From contig JAHDDE010000005.1 in NCBI GenBank assembly GCA_020629515.1, positions 62,001-126,000 on the forward strand: DNA of 64,000 nt, read 5' to 3'. The stretch comes from Saprospiraceae bacterium (GTDB lineage Bacteria > Bacteroidota > Bacteroidia > Chitinophagales > Saprospiraceae). Below, one piece after another: positions 1 to 9,766 of the stretch (its first letter is position 1; each line of letters opens with the position of its first letter). The notes beneath the pieces are model-generated. The model was not told the DNA's origin. It did no database searches and saw only the letters and a list, made by a program, of their open reading frames with translations. A program made the translations under genes and the position numbers.

Positions 1-3000
1 GCTTCGATCACATTGAATACCAATCGAGACGCTGGTATATTTACATGGTCTACTGGGTCTACAGCACCTTTGATTACTGTAGATGACGATGGAATCTATA
101 GTGTGGATGTACAGATAGGTTCATGCATAGCATCTGATTCTATCGAAATTTCAACGGTGCAAATCAAAGAATTTGATTTGGGGTCGGATACAACTTTTTG
201 TTTAGGAGAATCTTATGAAATATCGATTCCAGATGGTTATCAAGGCGATTTTGCCTGGTCGACTGGCGAATCCACAACAGAGATTACAATATCAGAAGAG
301 GATATATACATTTTAGAATTACGAGAAGACATCTGTCGTCTGGCGGATACTGTTTTGGTCACATTTGATACTCCAAGACAGTTTGATTTAGGGCCTGATA
401 CCACTTTATGTGATGGAGAAACGCTGCTATTGCAACTCGAAGGTTTGCCTGACGATATTGCCTATGTGGTTAATTGGAGTCCCACAATGAGCACAGAAGA
501 GTCTTTCTTAGTTTCTGAAACGGGAGTATATGAAGTCCAAGTTGGAATTGAGTCCTGTGTGACAGCTGACACTATAGAGGTAAACTTTAATTCTATAGAA
601 TCATTCAGCCTTGGTAATGATACCACACTTTGTGAGGGCAGTAGGGTCCTATTAAACGCTCCTGCTAATAGCACTCCGCTCTGGTCAGATCAAAGTTCTG
701 CAACAACTCTTGAGGTAAGCAGCCCCGACCTGTATTGGTTAGAACTTAGCAATGGACGATGTACAAAAAGAGATAGTATCGAGGTGGCTATAGATGAATT
801 GTATCTAATCGATTTAGGTACAGATACGACTCTTTGTGAAGGAAGTACCCTAAACTTAACATTAGATAACCTTCCTTCTAACCCAGATCTAATCGTCGAA
901 TGGAATGTCGATAATCCAGAAGTTGAAAGGATCACCATTTCTCAAGGGGGTACCTATATTGCCGAAGTTGTCAATGGTTCCTGTATAGATCAGGATACAA
1001 TCAATGTTCAATATGTCTTTATTGAAGACTTTTCGATCGGCTCAGATACATCAATTTGTGCAGAAGAAACTTTGATTTTAAATGTCCCAGAGGGATTATC
1101 CAATGGTTTTATTTGGTCCGATAACAGTACTTCGACCTCCCTTGAGGTTAGCGGAACTGATGGTTCTACAGAAAACTACAGCCTAACCATTATGGAAGGT
1201 ACATGTTCTAAGTCAGATACTATAACGGTAGCATTTGATGCTGCGCTCGACTTTAATTTTATCTCTTCTGATACCACTCTATGCAGTGGTGAATCAATAA
1301 ACCTGTCTTCAGGTATCGCTAACGCTGATATATATCTGTGGAACACTGGAGATGAATTAGCTGAGATCACAGTTGCAACTCCTGGTCAATATATACTCAA
1401 TGTAGAGAGAGGCACTTGTTCTGCTACCGACACAATTAATATCGCTATTATAGATGTAGATAATTTTTCAATAGGTAATGATAGTACATTATGCCAAGGA
1501 GATACTTTAACCCTTAGTTCTAATTTGACTGGAAACGTCAACTATATCTGGCAAGATGGATCTACAGAATCAACTTATACCTTGGATGCTCCAGATATCT
1601 ATTCTGTCACTGCAAGTATAGATCGATGCGAAGCCACAGCAAGTGTCATAATCGATTATCAACAAGCTCCAATATTAGAATTAGGTAATGATACTACTAT
1701 TTGTGAACCCAATTCGGTCCTCTTATCACCGGATATCGCAAATGCCAGTTATCTATGGTCCGATGAAAGCGCCTCTCCTACATTAGAAGTATTAAATAGC
1801 GGAGGGTATTCTGTTCTTGTTGATGATGGAGTATGTAGAGTCATGGATAGCATCAACATAACAGTACAGTCCTTACCGGACTTATCGATAGCTACAGAGG
1901 ATGATATCTCTATCTGCCAGGGCGACTCGGTGGTATTATCCTCCATGAGCGAGAATGTCTCTTATATATGGCAAGATCTGACAACAGAATCTCAATTTAT
2001 TGCAAGTTCGAGTGGGATCTATAGCGCAGAAATGACACAGGGTGTCTGTATAGTATTTGATACAATTAGTCTTACTGTAAATCCTAATCCTACTGTAACA
2101 CTTCAGGAGGATCAGACTATATGTCAAGGAGAACAAGTGACTCTATCTGTAAGCGAAATATCAGGCGCCACCTACAACTGGACGGGAACTACAAGTAGTG
2201 ATAATATCGCCGTTGTTACAGAACAAGGCAATTATGTTATAGAAGTTATAGATCTCAATGGTTGTAGCGCTACGGATGATTTTAATCTAACTTTACAGCC
2301 AATAGCCACTTTTAATTTAGGCGCAGATCGAACCATATGCGAGGGAGAATCAACCACAGTTGACATAGATCTGGACAATCCAGCACTTACGCCGTCAGTT
2401 ATATGGAGCTTACCTATTACAGGACTAAGTGCGACGATAGACCAAGGAGGAAGTATCTGGGCACAGACTAATCTCGATGGATGCAGCTTTAGAGATTCTT
2501 TAGAGGTGCGAGTTCAGTCCTTCCCTATCGTTGAATTAGGTAACGATACCACTATTTGTCAGGGCGATGAAATCGTCTTGGATGTCACCAACGAAAATGC
2601 CAGTTATTCTTGGAGCAATGGAGAGACCAGTTCTTCCATCACCCTTACAGGCTCAGGCACGAGTATGATTACTGTTAGTGTCGGAATAAATGGCTGCACT
2701 GTGGAAGATATGATCAACATCACAACTAAAGAAACACCAGACTTTAGCCTACAAGACGATGAAACTATATGTGAAGATCAGACCTTGCTCCTAATGATCG
2801 AAAATCCAGGAAGCTGGGATATTGAATGGAGCAATGGAGAAAGAACGGACGATATAGTGGTAAATGAAAGTGGTACATATACAGCTACAGCCACTCTTGA
2901 CGAATGTAGCTCAACAGATGATTTTGTTCTATCTGTTCAACCCCTTCCGAGTTTTGATCTTGGTGAGGATATTCAAAAATGTGAAGACTTAACAATTACA

Positions 3001-3459
3001 CTTAATGTAGATCGAAATGATGTCAATGTTGTTTGGCAAGACGGGAACACATCTAATAGTTATATCGTATCAAACCCAGGAATTTTTACAGCAACTGCCA
3101 CTACAGGATTAGGTTGTGTATTCACGGACGATATAGAAATATTCAACCGAGAATGTGTGAGTTTCAACATGTATGTTCCTAATGTTTTTAGTCCAAACAA
3201 GGATGGTCGTAATGATGAATTTATAGTCGGTGTTCCAGAAGGAATATTTTTATCAGAATATCAAATGAGCATTTTTGATAGGTGGGGCAATAAAGTATTT
3301 GAGTCGTTTGATATAAATGTAGGTTGGAATGGATCTGGGTTAGGCTTTCAATCTTTACAACCAGGAGTCTATGTTTATAAAATTGACGTAAAATATAGTG
3401 ATGACTATAACCAAGATATCACAGAATCTTTTTCGGGCAATTTGACTTGGATAGAATAA
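1..3459 (+). CDS. Giant repetitive T9SS type B cargo / gliding-associated surface protein (5' end outside window)
   Basis: The frame is open to base 1, so the TTG start at 13 in the track is an artefact and this is the 3' part of a larger gene. The visible part holds 14 imperfect repeats of about 75-90 residues. Each opens with a motif like 'LGNDTTLCEG' and later has a 'W..G' and 'Y.V' pattern, typical of PKD/Ig-like adhesin repeats in Bacteroidota. Each repeat carries conserved cysteines. The last ~90 residues ('NVFSPNKDGRND', 'FDRWGNKVFE', 'PGVYVYKI') match the gliding-motility-associated C-terminal domain, a type B T9SS sorting signal. The product is therefore expected to be exported across the outer membrane and held at or released from the surface. 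Ligand unknown. Its stop codon directly abuts the stop of the opposing GreA-like gene. Confidence 0.9.
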   Translation, partial: ASITLNTNRDAGIFTWSTGSTAPLITVDDDGIYSVDVQIGSCIASDSIEISTVQIKEFDLGSDTTFCLGESYEISIPDGYQGDFAWSTGESTTEITISEEDIYILELREDICRLADTVLVTFDTPRQFDLGPDTTLCDGETLLLQLEGLPDDIAYVVNWSPTMSTEESFLVSETGVYEVQVGIESCVTADTIEVNFNSIESFSLGNDTTLCEGSRVLLNAPANSTPLWSDQSSATTLEVSSPDLYWLELSNGRCTKRDSIEVAIDELYLIDLGTDTTLCEGSTLNLTLDNLPSNPDLIVEWNVDNPEVERITISQGGTYIAEVVNGSCIDQDTINVQYVFIEDFSIGSDTSICAEETLILNVPEGLSNGFIWSDNSTSTSLEVSGTDGSTENYSLTIMEGTCSKSDTITVAFDAALDFNFISSDTTLCSGESINLSSGIANADIYLWNTGDELAEITVATPGQYILNVERGTCSATDTINIAIIDVDNFSIGNDSTLCQGDTLTLSSNLTGNVNYIWQDGSTESTYTLDAPDIYSVTASIDRCEATASVIIDYQQAPILELGNDTTICEPNSVLLSPDIANASYLWSDESASPTLEVLNSGGYSVLVDDGVCRVMDSINITVQSLPDLSIATEDDISICQGDSVVLSSMSENVSYIWQDLTTESQFIASSSGIYSAEMTQGVCIVFDTISLTVNPNPTVTLQEDQTICQGEQVTLSVSEISGATYNWTGTTSSDNIAVVTEQGNYVIEVIDLNGCSATDDFNLTLQPIATFNLGADRTICEGESTTVDIDLDNPALTPSVIWSLPITGLSATIDQGGSIWAQTNLDGCSFRDSLEVRVQSFPIVELGNDTTICQGDEIVLDVTNENASYSWSNGETSSSITLTGSGTSMITVSVGINGCTVEDMINITTKETPDFSLQDDETICEDQTLLLMIENPGSWDIEWSNGERTDDIVVNESGTYTATATLDECSSTDDFVLSVQPLPSFDLGEDIQKCEDLTITLNVDRNDVNVVWQDGNTSNSYIVSNPGIFTATATTGLGCVFTDDIEIFNRECVSFNMYVPNVFSPNKDGRNDEFIVGVPEGIFLSEYQMSIFDRWGNKVFESFDINVGWNGSGLGFQSLQPGVYVYKIDVKYSDDYNQDITESFSGNLTWIE

Positions 3460-3909
3460 CTACAGCAAAGCAATTATTTTCATTTGAGCGGAATTGACTT
3501 GTATAATATCTGATTGAGATCTACCTTGTAAAGCCTTGCCTAACGGGCTTTCTAAGGATATAGCGTAATAGTTTATAGCGCCTATTTTGATAATTTTTCC
3601 TAATGCCACCGATATATAAAAACTCGCTTTTTCGGTTTGGACTAAAGATCCTAAAGCCACGAGATTTGAAGTTTTTCTGTATTCTATTTGCTTAAGTCTT
3701 AGCAACATTTCCTGCCATCTCAATTTTTGGGCATACACTTTATCATACTCTTGCTGCATCATAGCCCGTCCTGTCTCAAATTTATCTCCAGCGCTGCTTT
3801 TGGTTTCATTCTGGGCTGACTCATCTATCCTAACCAATAAATCAGTGCATTCAATTATTTTGTTATTTATCATTTCAAATACCAATTCATGCAATTCTTC
3901 TTTTGTCAT
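3460..3909 (-). CDS. GreA/GreB C-terminal-domain-like small protein
   Basis: 149 aa. The N-terminal half is a predicted helical coiled coil holding 'NETKSSAGDKFETGRAM', which I recall from a Bacteroidota family often labelled '3-oxoacyl-ACP synthase' in databases. The C-terminal half resembles the GreA/GreB C-terminal domain, with the hallmark 'ESPLGKALQG' followed by a short strand. It has no ketosynthase features, so that label would be wrong. A role at RNA polymerase, as for Gre factors, is an inference from fold similarity only. It is convergent with the surface protein upstream and has no same-strand partner. Confidence 0.75.
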   Translation of the reverse strand: MTKEELHELVFEMINNKIIECTDLLVRIDESAQNETKSSAGDKFETGRAMMQQEYDKVYAQKLRWQEMLLRLKQIEYRKTSNLVALGSLVQTEKASFYISVALGKIIKIGAINYYAISLESPLGKALQGRSQSDIIQVNSAQMKIIALL

Positions 3910-4025
3910 AATTTAAAATAGTCTGCTTCTGATTTATCCATAAATGGTATTCTCAATAATTATATCAACAAAAGTGCTACTTGTATTAATTTTAGCGGTC
4001 TAAATTATTGCAATTAATATTATTT

Positions 4026-5468
4026 ATGTCAGCAAGAAGTATGAGCAGATTAATTATTATACTATTAGTTTTTGGATATAGTTGCTCTCCAAAAGTTGTA
4101 GAACCAATTATTCAAGAAGAAAGTCAACCAGCTCCACCCCCTCCAATAGAAAGTAATACTGATTGTACCACACTTAATGATCTTAGTCCAACACTGAGAA
4201 GTACGACCGAAGATGCTTTTGTCTTATACCGAGATGAGGTAAGATTTAAAAATTTTGACGCCGCCAAACCATTATGGAAGCAAGCCTACTATAATGCTCC
4301 AGGTTCCAATGGTCGAGTGACGTATCATTTTGATGATGGTATTAAGATTTATGATCATTTTTTTAAAAATGAATCCATTCAATCTAACAGAAAAATGCTC
4401 GCTGACACAATTTTAAGCATATATGATAAACGTATGGAATGTTTTGATGACGACGGGACCATTTTAGCACGTAAAGCCTTCAATTCCTATTACAGCTATA
4501 GAAATTTTGTTGACGAGGATGAATTATTCTTATGGTTCAAAGAAGTAATGGATAAAAAGGGCGTTGAAGCAGATTATTTTATTATCAATCCATATTCAAG
4601 AATGCTTTATGACAGAGTTCTTGATGAAAAAATAATTCCTGAAATAGCACATGATATTGCTTATCAAATATTTGATGCCATAGAATATGGAATGGATAAT
4701 TGCGAAAATGAATATTGTGATGCATGGGATGTAATTAATGAATATAGTCCAAATTTGCTCTCAGGGTTAGAAGGCATAAGAGGTTTTTACAATTGTGATT
4801 ATTATATGAAAAGATATTTTAATCAATACTTAGCAGATAGCACTGATTGTGATAATGTATCTGAAGTATACCTCAAGATGGTTTGGGCGTCATGTGATCC
4901 AAATGACCCTCGAGTGATGCGGCTTAAAGCAGCAAAAGAAAAAGAATGTTATGTTGCTCCTCCTCCTCCAGGTCCCTTAAAGTTAGCTTACCAAGCACTT
5001 AACGAGGGCAGATTTAAAGAATCCATAGAATACTATGAAGAATACATAGCAGAATCTGATGATCCAATCAAAAAGGCAGAAAAACAGTTGATCATTGCTA
5101 AAATATACTATGCGCACATTAAAAACTTCCCGGCAGCACGTCAGTATGCACGAGAAGCCATTAAGAATAAACCAAATTGGGGTGAACCTTATATATTAAT
5201 AGGTAAATTATATGCTTCATCTGGACCTTTATGTGGCCCTGGAAGAGGCTGGGATAGTCAGATTGTTACCTGGCCAGCTATAGATAAATTTGAGCAAGCT
5301 AAAAGAGTCGACCCATCTGTTTCGACGGAGGCCAATAAGTGGATCACTCAATACAAAAAATATATGCCTTCGATAGAAGATATCTTTCAAAGACAACTCA
5401 AGGAAGGCAGTACTTTCAAAGTTGGATGTTGGATACAAGAAACCACTAAAATAAGAGCAGCAAAATAA
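4026..5468 (+). CDS. TPR-containing lipoprotein
   Basis: I place the start at the ATG at 4026 (or the one at 4041) rather than the track start, because it gives a clean signal peptide: a short basic n-region, a hydrophobic 'LIIILLVFG' core, and a cysteine in 'GYSCSPK' that would be lipidated. A proline-rich linker ('QPAPPPP') follows. The C-terminal third (roughly residues 320-400) has helical TPR-like repeats, including 'ARQYAREAIKNKPNWGEPYILIGKLY'-type spacing. Bacteroidota have many such envelope lipoproteins, and TPR arrays usually hold protein partners. The specific role is not recognised. It is monocistronic, between two minus-strand genes. Confidence 0.7.
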   Translation: MSARSMSRLIIILLVFGYSCSPKVVEPIIQEESQPAPPPPIESNTDCTTLNDLSPTLRSTTEDAFVLYRDEVRFKNFDAAKPLWKQAYYNAPGSNGRVTYHFDDGIKIYDHFFKNESIQSNRKMLADTILSIYDKRMECFDDDGTILARKAFNSYYSYRNFVDEDELFLWFKEVMDKKGVEADYFIINPYSRMLYDRVLDEKIIPEIAHDIAYQIFDAIEYGMDNCENEYCDAWDVINEYSPNLLSGLEGIRGFYNCDYYMKRYFNQYLADSTDCDNVSEVYLKMVWASCDPNDPRVMRLKAAKEKECYVAPPPPGPLKLAYQALNEGRFKESIEYYEEYIAESDDPIKKAEKQLIIAKIYYAHIKNFPAARQYAREAIKNKPNWGEPYILIGKLYASSGPLCGPGRGWDSQIVTWPAIDKFEQAKRVDPSVSTEANKWITQYKKYMPSIEDIFQRQLKEGSTFKVGCWIQETTKIRAAK

Positions 5469-5502
5469 AAGTTCTTTCGCTAAAACAAATTGTAGTAATT
5501 AA

Positions 5503-6384
5503 TTACTGATTCAACAATAATTCAATCTCTGCAGAAGATATTTCAGGTGTGCCACCAGGTTTCGAGGCCGTAAGGGCTCCTACTGCACAGGCTTTTCTGA
5601 GTGCGTCTGCTTCTTGTGTTCCTTTGATCAATTCCGAAAGATAGGTAGCCAAAAATGCGTCTCCAGCACCCACTGTATCGACCACTGAGACGTTAAATAC
5701 GTCTTGATGATAGAATATTTTGTCAGTGTAACTCATCGCACCCTCACCTCCCAGAGTTGCCACTACTCCTTGGTATCCAAAGTGATCTGATATTTTAATT
5801 ACACCTTCTTTAAACGATTCATATTTAATTCCTAACCATTGAGCTGCCATTTTAAGTTCGAATTCATTCATCCTTAATATATCCGCCTCTTCTAACATTT
5901 TGATTATGGTGGATTTATCATAATGACCCTCCCTTAAATTGATATCACAAACTTTGATTTTAGCATATTTCAAAAGTTCAAACAATACTTGGCGTGATCT
6001 TTTATCTCTTAATCCTAAACTGCTATAAACGAACATTTTTGCATGGCCCACTGCTTCTATTAAATATTCTGAAAGCCTGATATCATCCCAGGCAACTGGA
6101 TAATTAATCGTATAGGTAGGTTCTCCTCCATTAGACACGACCACATCTACAGTACTTGTAGCTAAAGCGGGATGAACCTGTATGTAGTCCGTACTATTAC
6201 CTTTTTCTGACACCGACGCAACGAGCTCTTTTCCTAACTCATCATCTCCTACACTCGTAAGTACAACTGATGATGTACCAAGTGATTGAGCTCTATTTGA
6301 AATATTAAAAGGTGCTCCTCCTACTACTTTACCATTAGGGAGCATATCCCATAGTAGCTCTCCATAACAAACAATATCATACAT
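5503..6384 (-). CDS. PfkB-family carbohydrate kinase (fructokinase-like)
   Basis: About 293 aa from the ATG giving 'MYDIVCYGELLWD', eight residues inside the track ORF; family members begin at this strand. It shows the N-terminal PfkB signature region ('GGAPFNISNRAQSLG') and the C-terminal signature 'DTVGAGDAFLATYL', whose Asp is the catalytic base and whose GAGD loop forms the anion hole. Length is normal for ribokinase/fructokinase enzymes. It would phosphorylate a sugar, probably fructose by resemblance, using ATP in the cytosol; the substrate cannot be fixed from sequence. No sugar transporter or hydrolase lies next to it. Confidence 0.85.
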   Translation of the reverse strand: MYDIVCYGELLWDMLPNGKVVGGAPFNISNRAQSLGTSSVVLTSVGDDELGKELVASVSEKGNSTDYIQVHPALATSTVDVVVSNGGEPTYTINYPVAWDDIRLSEYLIEAVGHAKMFVYSSLGLRDKRSRQVLFELLKYAKIKVCDINLREGHYDKSTIIKMLEEADILRMNEFELKMAAQWLGIKYESFKEGVIKISDHFGYQGVVATLGGEGAMSYTDKIFYHQDVFNVSVVDTVGAGDAFLATYLSELIKGTQEADALRKACAVGALTASKPGGTPEISSAEIELLLNQ

Positions 6385-6579
6385 GATTGTGATAACAGTT
6401 TTGATCACTTAAAAATGATAAATATTCTATTCATATCGTTACTCCAAATATTCAGCAATCGAAAATGTGAAGAACTTTCAGAATAATCATCATTTTGATA
6501 AGTATCGATAGTTTTAATTCAGATACGTCGCATAAAGTAGATGAAAAATACTATAGCTGATCGACTGACAGCATCTACC

Positions 6580-7086
6580 TTATAAAACTCTTAATTCCTG
6601 GAGTAGTTGATCAGGTTTCTTATATCCTGGAGAAGCTGTTATTTGTTCTAAATTGCTGTCTAAATAAACAATAGTGGGATAAGCCATCCTTCCATTCATC
6701 ATTTTCATGGCTAATTTGTTTACTCCCTTACGTCCGGCATTGATCCATTCATAAGTCTCACCTTGAAAACTTACTGGATCTCTACGTTCAGCATTAAATT
6801 TAACTAAGACGAAGTTTTCATTTAGATAATTGACAACTTCTGGATCTGTAAAAGTCTTTTTGTCCATGACTTTACACCAGCCACACCATGAAGTATACAT
6901 GTCTACTAACACTTTCTTGTCTCCAATATTCATTTTATCAAGATCTTCGATCTTATACCAAGACAGCCCTGCCTCTGTTACCTCATAAGCCTCAACTCCG
7001 GTATTACCACCTGTTGAGTTATTGCAAGCACTACAAAAAAGAAATCCGACTAAAAGAAAAAAGCAATTGATAGTTGTCCTAATCAT
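6580..7086 (-). CDS. Thioredoxin-fold lipoprotein
   Basis: 168 aa. The N-terminus is hydrophobic and ends in 'FCSAC', with Cys21 the likely lipidation site. The body is a thioredoxin fold with the redox motif C68-G-W-C71 in 'YTSWCGWCKVMD' and a cis-proline region 'MAYPTIVYLD'. It belongs to the DUF255/thioredoxin_7-like envelope thioredoxins and would reduce or isomerise disulfides at the envelope. A close paralogue lies at 44975-45493, with shared blocks such as 'YLNENF', 'VKFNAE' and 'GRxGV'. It lies downstream of dnaA on the same strand, but the 86-base gap makes a shared operon doubtful. Confidence 0.8.
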   Translation of the reverse strand: MIRTTINCFFLLVGFLFCSACNNSTGGNTGVEAYEVTEAGLSWYKIEDLDKMNIGDKKVLVDMYTSWCGWCKVMDKKTFTDPEVVNYLNENFVLVKFNAERRDPVSFQGETYEWINAGRKGVNKLAMKMMNGRMAYPTIVYLDSNLEQITASPGYKKPDQLLQELRVL

Positions 7087-7172
7087 GGCAGCATAATTAT
7101 ATACTCTAAAAGTATAACATATTAATGAACCTGTTGCTGACTATATCGGTATTAAGACAACTTTAAGCTATG

Positions 7173-8573
7173 TCATTGTGCGCTTGAGATTGTCATCTGC
7201 ACTTTCTTCTCGAGTTCAAAGACAGTGTCTTTAAACAATATATCAGTATCCATAAGATCTTGAACGGTACGACATGAATAAATGACTGTACTATGATCTC
7301 TACCACCAAATTGGTCTCCTATTGTTTTGAGAGAGTTGGTGGTATGATTTTTTGCTAAATACATCGATAGTTGTCGAGCTATGACCACTTCACGTTTTCG
7401 GGTTTTGCCTTGCAACTTATCCAACGGAATTTTAAAGTAGTCTGCAACCAACTCTTTAATGTTTTCTACAGTTATTTCATTATTAACCTCGCTAACAAAA
7501 CTCTCAACAACCTGCTTTGCTAAGATCAAGTCAATTTCTTTATTATTCAAAGTTGATTGTGCAACAATAGAAATCAATACTCCTTCTAATTCTCTAATAT
7601 TGTTTTTAACATTGTAGCTGATAAACTCTATCACTTCTGGAGGAATTGTAACACCTTCCAACTCCATTTTAGCTAATAATATAGCCATACGTGTTTCAAA
7701 ATCTGGAGATTGAAGATCTGCAGATAATCCCCATTTGAATCTCGAAATTAATCTATCTTGTATCCCTTCCAGGGATTTTGGCGGTCTATCCGAGGTGATA
7801 ATAATCTGTTTTCCTAATTGGTGTAATTCATTAAATATATTGAAGAAAATCTCCTGAGTTTTGGCTTTACCACTCAAGAATTGGATATCATCAACGATTA
7901 GGAGATCTATTGATTGATAAAAATTAACCAAGTCATTGATTGAATTTTTTCTGATAGATTCAATGATCTGGTTGGTAAACCTTTCCGTGCTGATGTAGAG
8001 TGTTGATTTTTTAGGAAATTTACTTACCACTTCATTACCAATGGCATGTGCTAAATGAGTTTTCCCTAATCCTACATCACCATAGATTACCAAAGGATTA
8101 AAAGCAGTTCCTCCGGGATTTTTAGATATTGCTAAACCTGCCGATCGTGCTAACTTGTTGCAATCCCCCTCTATGAAATTTTCAAACCTATATTTAGGAT
8201 TGAGTTGTGGATCTACCTTTATTTTTTTTATGCCAGGAATGACAAAAGGATTTCTGATATGCTCTGTAGAATAAAAATTATTTCCTCTTTCATTTGAGTG
8301 CAATGTGGCATCTGTATGATTATCAACCACTATCTGATATTCTAACCTACCATCCTCGCCCAATTCCTTTCTAATAGTTTTTTTGAGTAGTCCGACATAA
8401 TTTTCTTCGAGCCATTCATAAAAGAAATTATTAGGTACTTGTATGGTGAGAGAACTCTGATCTAACTTAACTGGCCTAATTGGATCGAACCACGTCTTAA
8501 AACTTTGAGGATTAATACTCTTTTTAATTGTCACAAGACAGTTATCCCATACGCTCAGGTGGTCCTTCATCAA
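7173..8573 (-). CDS. dnaA: Chromosomal replication initiator DnaA
   Basis: 466 aa, normal for DnaA. Domain I is at about 1-80, a short variable linker follows, then an AAA+ domain with Walker A 'GDVGLGKTH' at about 165-173 and Walker B 'LLIVDDIQF' at about 224-232. The C-terminal domain IV contains the DnaA-box-binding signature 'GGRDHSTVIYSCRTV'. It binds origin DNA and opens it in an ATP-dependent way. dnaN and other classic origin neighbours are absent; it sits between a thioredoxin lipoprotein and a 5'-nucleotidase. I could not find a cluster of 9-mer DnaA boxes upstream. The start is the first of two adjacent Met codons. Confidence 0.97.
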   Translation of the reverse strand: MMKDHLSVWDNCLVTIKKSINPQSFKTWFDPIRPVKLDQSSLTIQVPNNFFYEWLEENYVGLLKKTIRKELGEDGRLEYQIVVDNHTDATLHSNERGNNFYSTEHIRNPFVIPGIKKIKVDPQLNPKYRFENFIEGDCNKLARSAGLAISKNPGGTAFNPLVIYGDVGLGKTHLAHAIGNEVVSKFPKKSTLYISTERFTNQIIESIRKNSINDLVNFYQSIDLLIVDDIQFLSGKAKTQEIFFNIFNELHQLGKQIIITSDRPPKSLEGIQDRLISRFKWGLSADLQSPDFETRMAILLAKMELEGVTIPPEVIEFISYNVKNNIRELEGVLISIVAQSTLNNKEIDLILAKQVVESFVSEVNNEITVENIKELVADYFKIPLDKLQGKTRKREVVIARQLSMYLAKNHTTNSLKTIGDQFGGRDHSTVIYSCRTVQDLMDTDILFKDTVFELEKKVQMTISSAQ

Positions 8574-8845
8574 TCAACAGTTCTAAAAATATGTTAGTAA
8601 TAACAGTTATTGGGAGAATCTCGATAGGATTTGGGCGTCCCACTTATCTAACTCCACGCAACAAAGATGTACAAATCAATCCAAACTCACACAAAAAAGT
8701 TCTATGATATTTTGCAATTTAGACGTTCCAAAAATTATATCCCAATTATTTATCTCACAATAGTTTACATATTGATAAAATAAGCATACCTAAAATTAAT
8801 ATATGTTTAATTGGTGAAATGTAAAAATTTTATTAAAGGGTTTGA

Positions 8846-9766
8846 TTACTCTATTTTGAGGTTTCTACTCCAAATATTCTTTCGTTTTTTCCTGCCTTTT
8901 TCAAACATGAGATCGACTCTTCCTAATAAAATTCCAGCCCAGCCAGCCTGGTTTATATAAACAGGGTTACCATTTTGATTATTTTGCACATCTGGTTCTC
9001 TCATAAAGGTATGTGTATGGCCTCCTAAGATGAGATTAGTATACTTAGTGGATTTTGCTAAATCTATATCTGACACAGAATCCGAATTATACTTATAGCC
9101 AAGGTGGCTTAAACAAATAACATAATCACATTTTTCTTCATGAATCAAATGTGATTCATACTTTGTAGCTCTCTCAATTGGATCTTGATAAATTGTACTG
9201 CCATATAACGATTTAGGCACTAACCCATCTAAAGCAATACCTAAACCATAGACACCTATTTTGACTCCATCTATCTCCCAGGTTTTAATTTTGCTTAGCA
9301 CTGTTGATAGTTCATTTTCGGAGACATCATAATTAGACACTATAAATGGGAAATTAGCGTGTTTGACTTGTTTCATAAAACCCTCAATACCCGCATCAAA
9401 ATCATGATTTCCCATAGTCGCGGCATCGTATTTCATCTCCGACATAAGCTTCATTTCCAATTCTCCTCCAAAGACATTAAAGTAAGGTGTCCCTTGAAAT
9501 ATGTCACCAGAATCAAATAAAAGAACATTCTTCTCCTTTGATCTAATACTTTTAATCATAGCTGCACGCTTAGCCGCACCACCTTGTCCGGCATTTCGGC
9601 TTCCGTCCATTGGAAAAGGTTCTATACGACTATGCACATCATTGGTGTGTAAGATGGTAAGCTTAACAAAGTCATCTTTGTAGGCATACGCTGATAGAGG
9701 AATTGTATTAAAAGTGGCTACTGTCGATGCGAACAAGGTCGATTTGCAAAAAATCCGTCTATTCAT
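8846..9766 (-). CDS. 5'-nucleotidase-like metallophosphatase (N-terminal catalytic domain, stand-alone)
   Basis: 306 aa. It contains only the calcineurin-like metallophosphoesterase half of UshA-type 5'-nucleotidases, with the metal-binding blocks 'TNDVHSR', 'DSGDIFQG', 'MGNHDFDAG', 'SHLG' and 'GGHTHT'. The N-terminus 'NRRIFCKS' plus a hydrophobic stretch resembles a twin-arginine signal peptide, so Tat export is likely. The nucleotide-recognising C-terminal domain is encoded by the upstream gene, which overlaps it by 8 bases. Together they would dephosphorylate nucleotides in the periplasm. Confidence 0.87.
   Translation of the reverse strand: MNRRIFCKSTLFASTVATFNTIPLSAYAYKDDFVKLTILHTNDVHSRIEPFPMDGSRNAGQGGAAKRAAMIKSIRSKEKNVLLFDSGDIFQGTPYFNVFGGELEMKLMSEMKYDAATMGNHDFDAGIEGFMKQVKHANFPFIVSNYDVSENELSTVLSKIKTWEIDGVKIGVYGLGIALDGLVPKSLYGSTIYQDPIERATKYESHLIHEEKCDYVICLSHLGYKYNSDSVSDIDLAKSTKYTNLILGGHTHTFMREPDVQNNQNGNPVYINQAGWAGILLGRVDLMFEKGRKKRKNIWSRNLKIE

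Noticed and set aside
1-3459. Tandem repeats as a CRISPR or DNA-level repeat array
   Set aside because: The repeats are protein-level and diverged in DNA; spacing and coding frame show an adhesin, not CRISPR.
8574-8845. Possible replication origin upstream of dnaA
   Set aside because: AT-rich, but sequences such as TTATCTCAC are poor DnaA-box matches and do not cluster.
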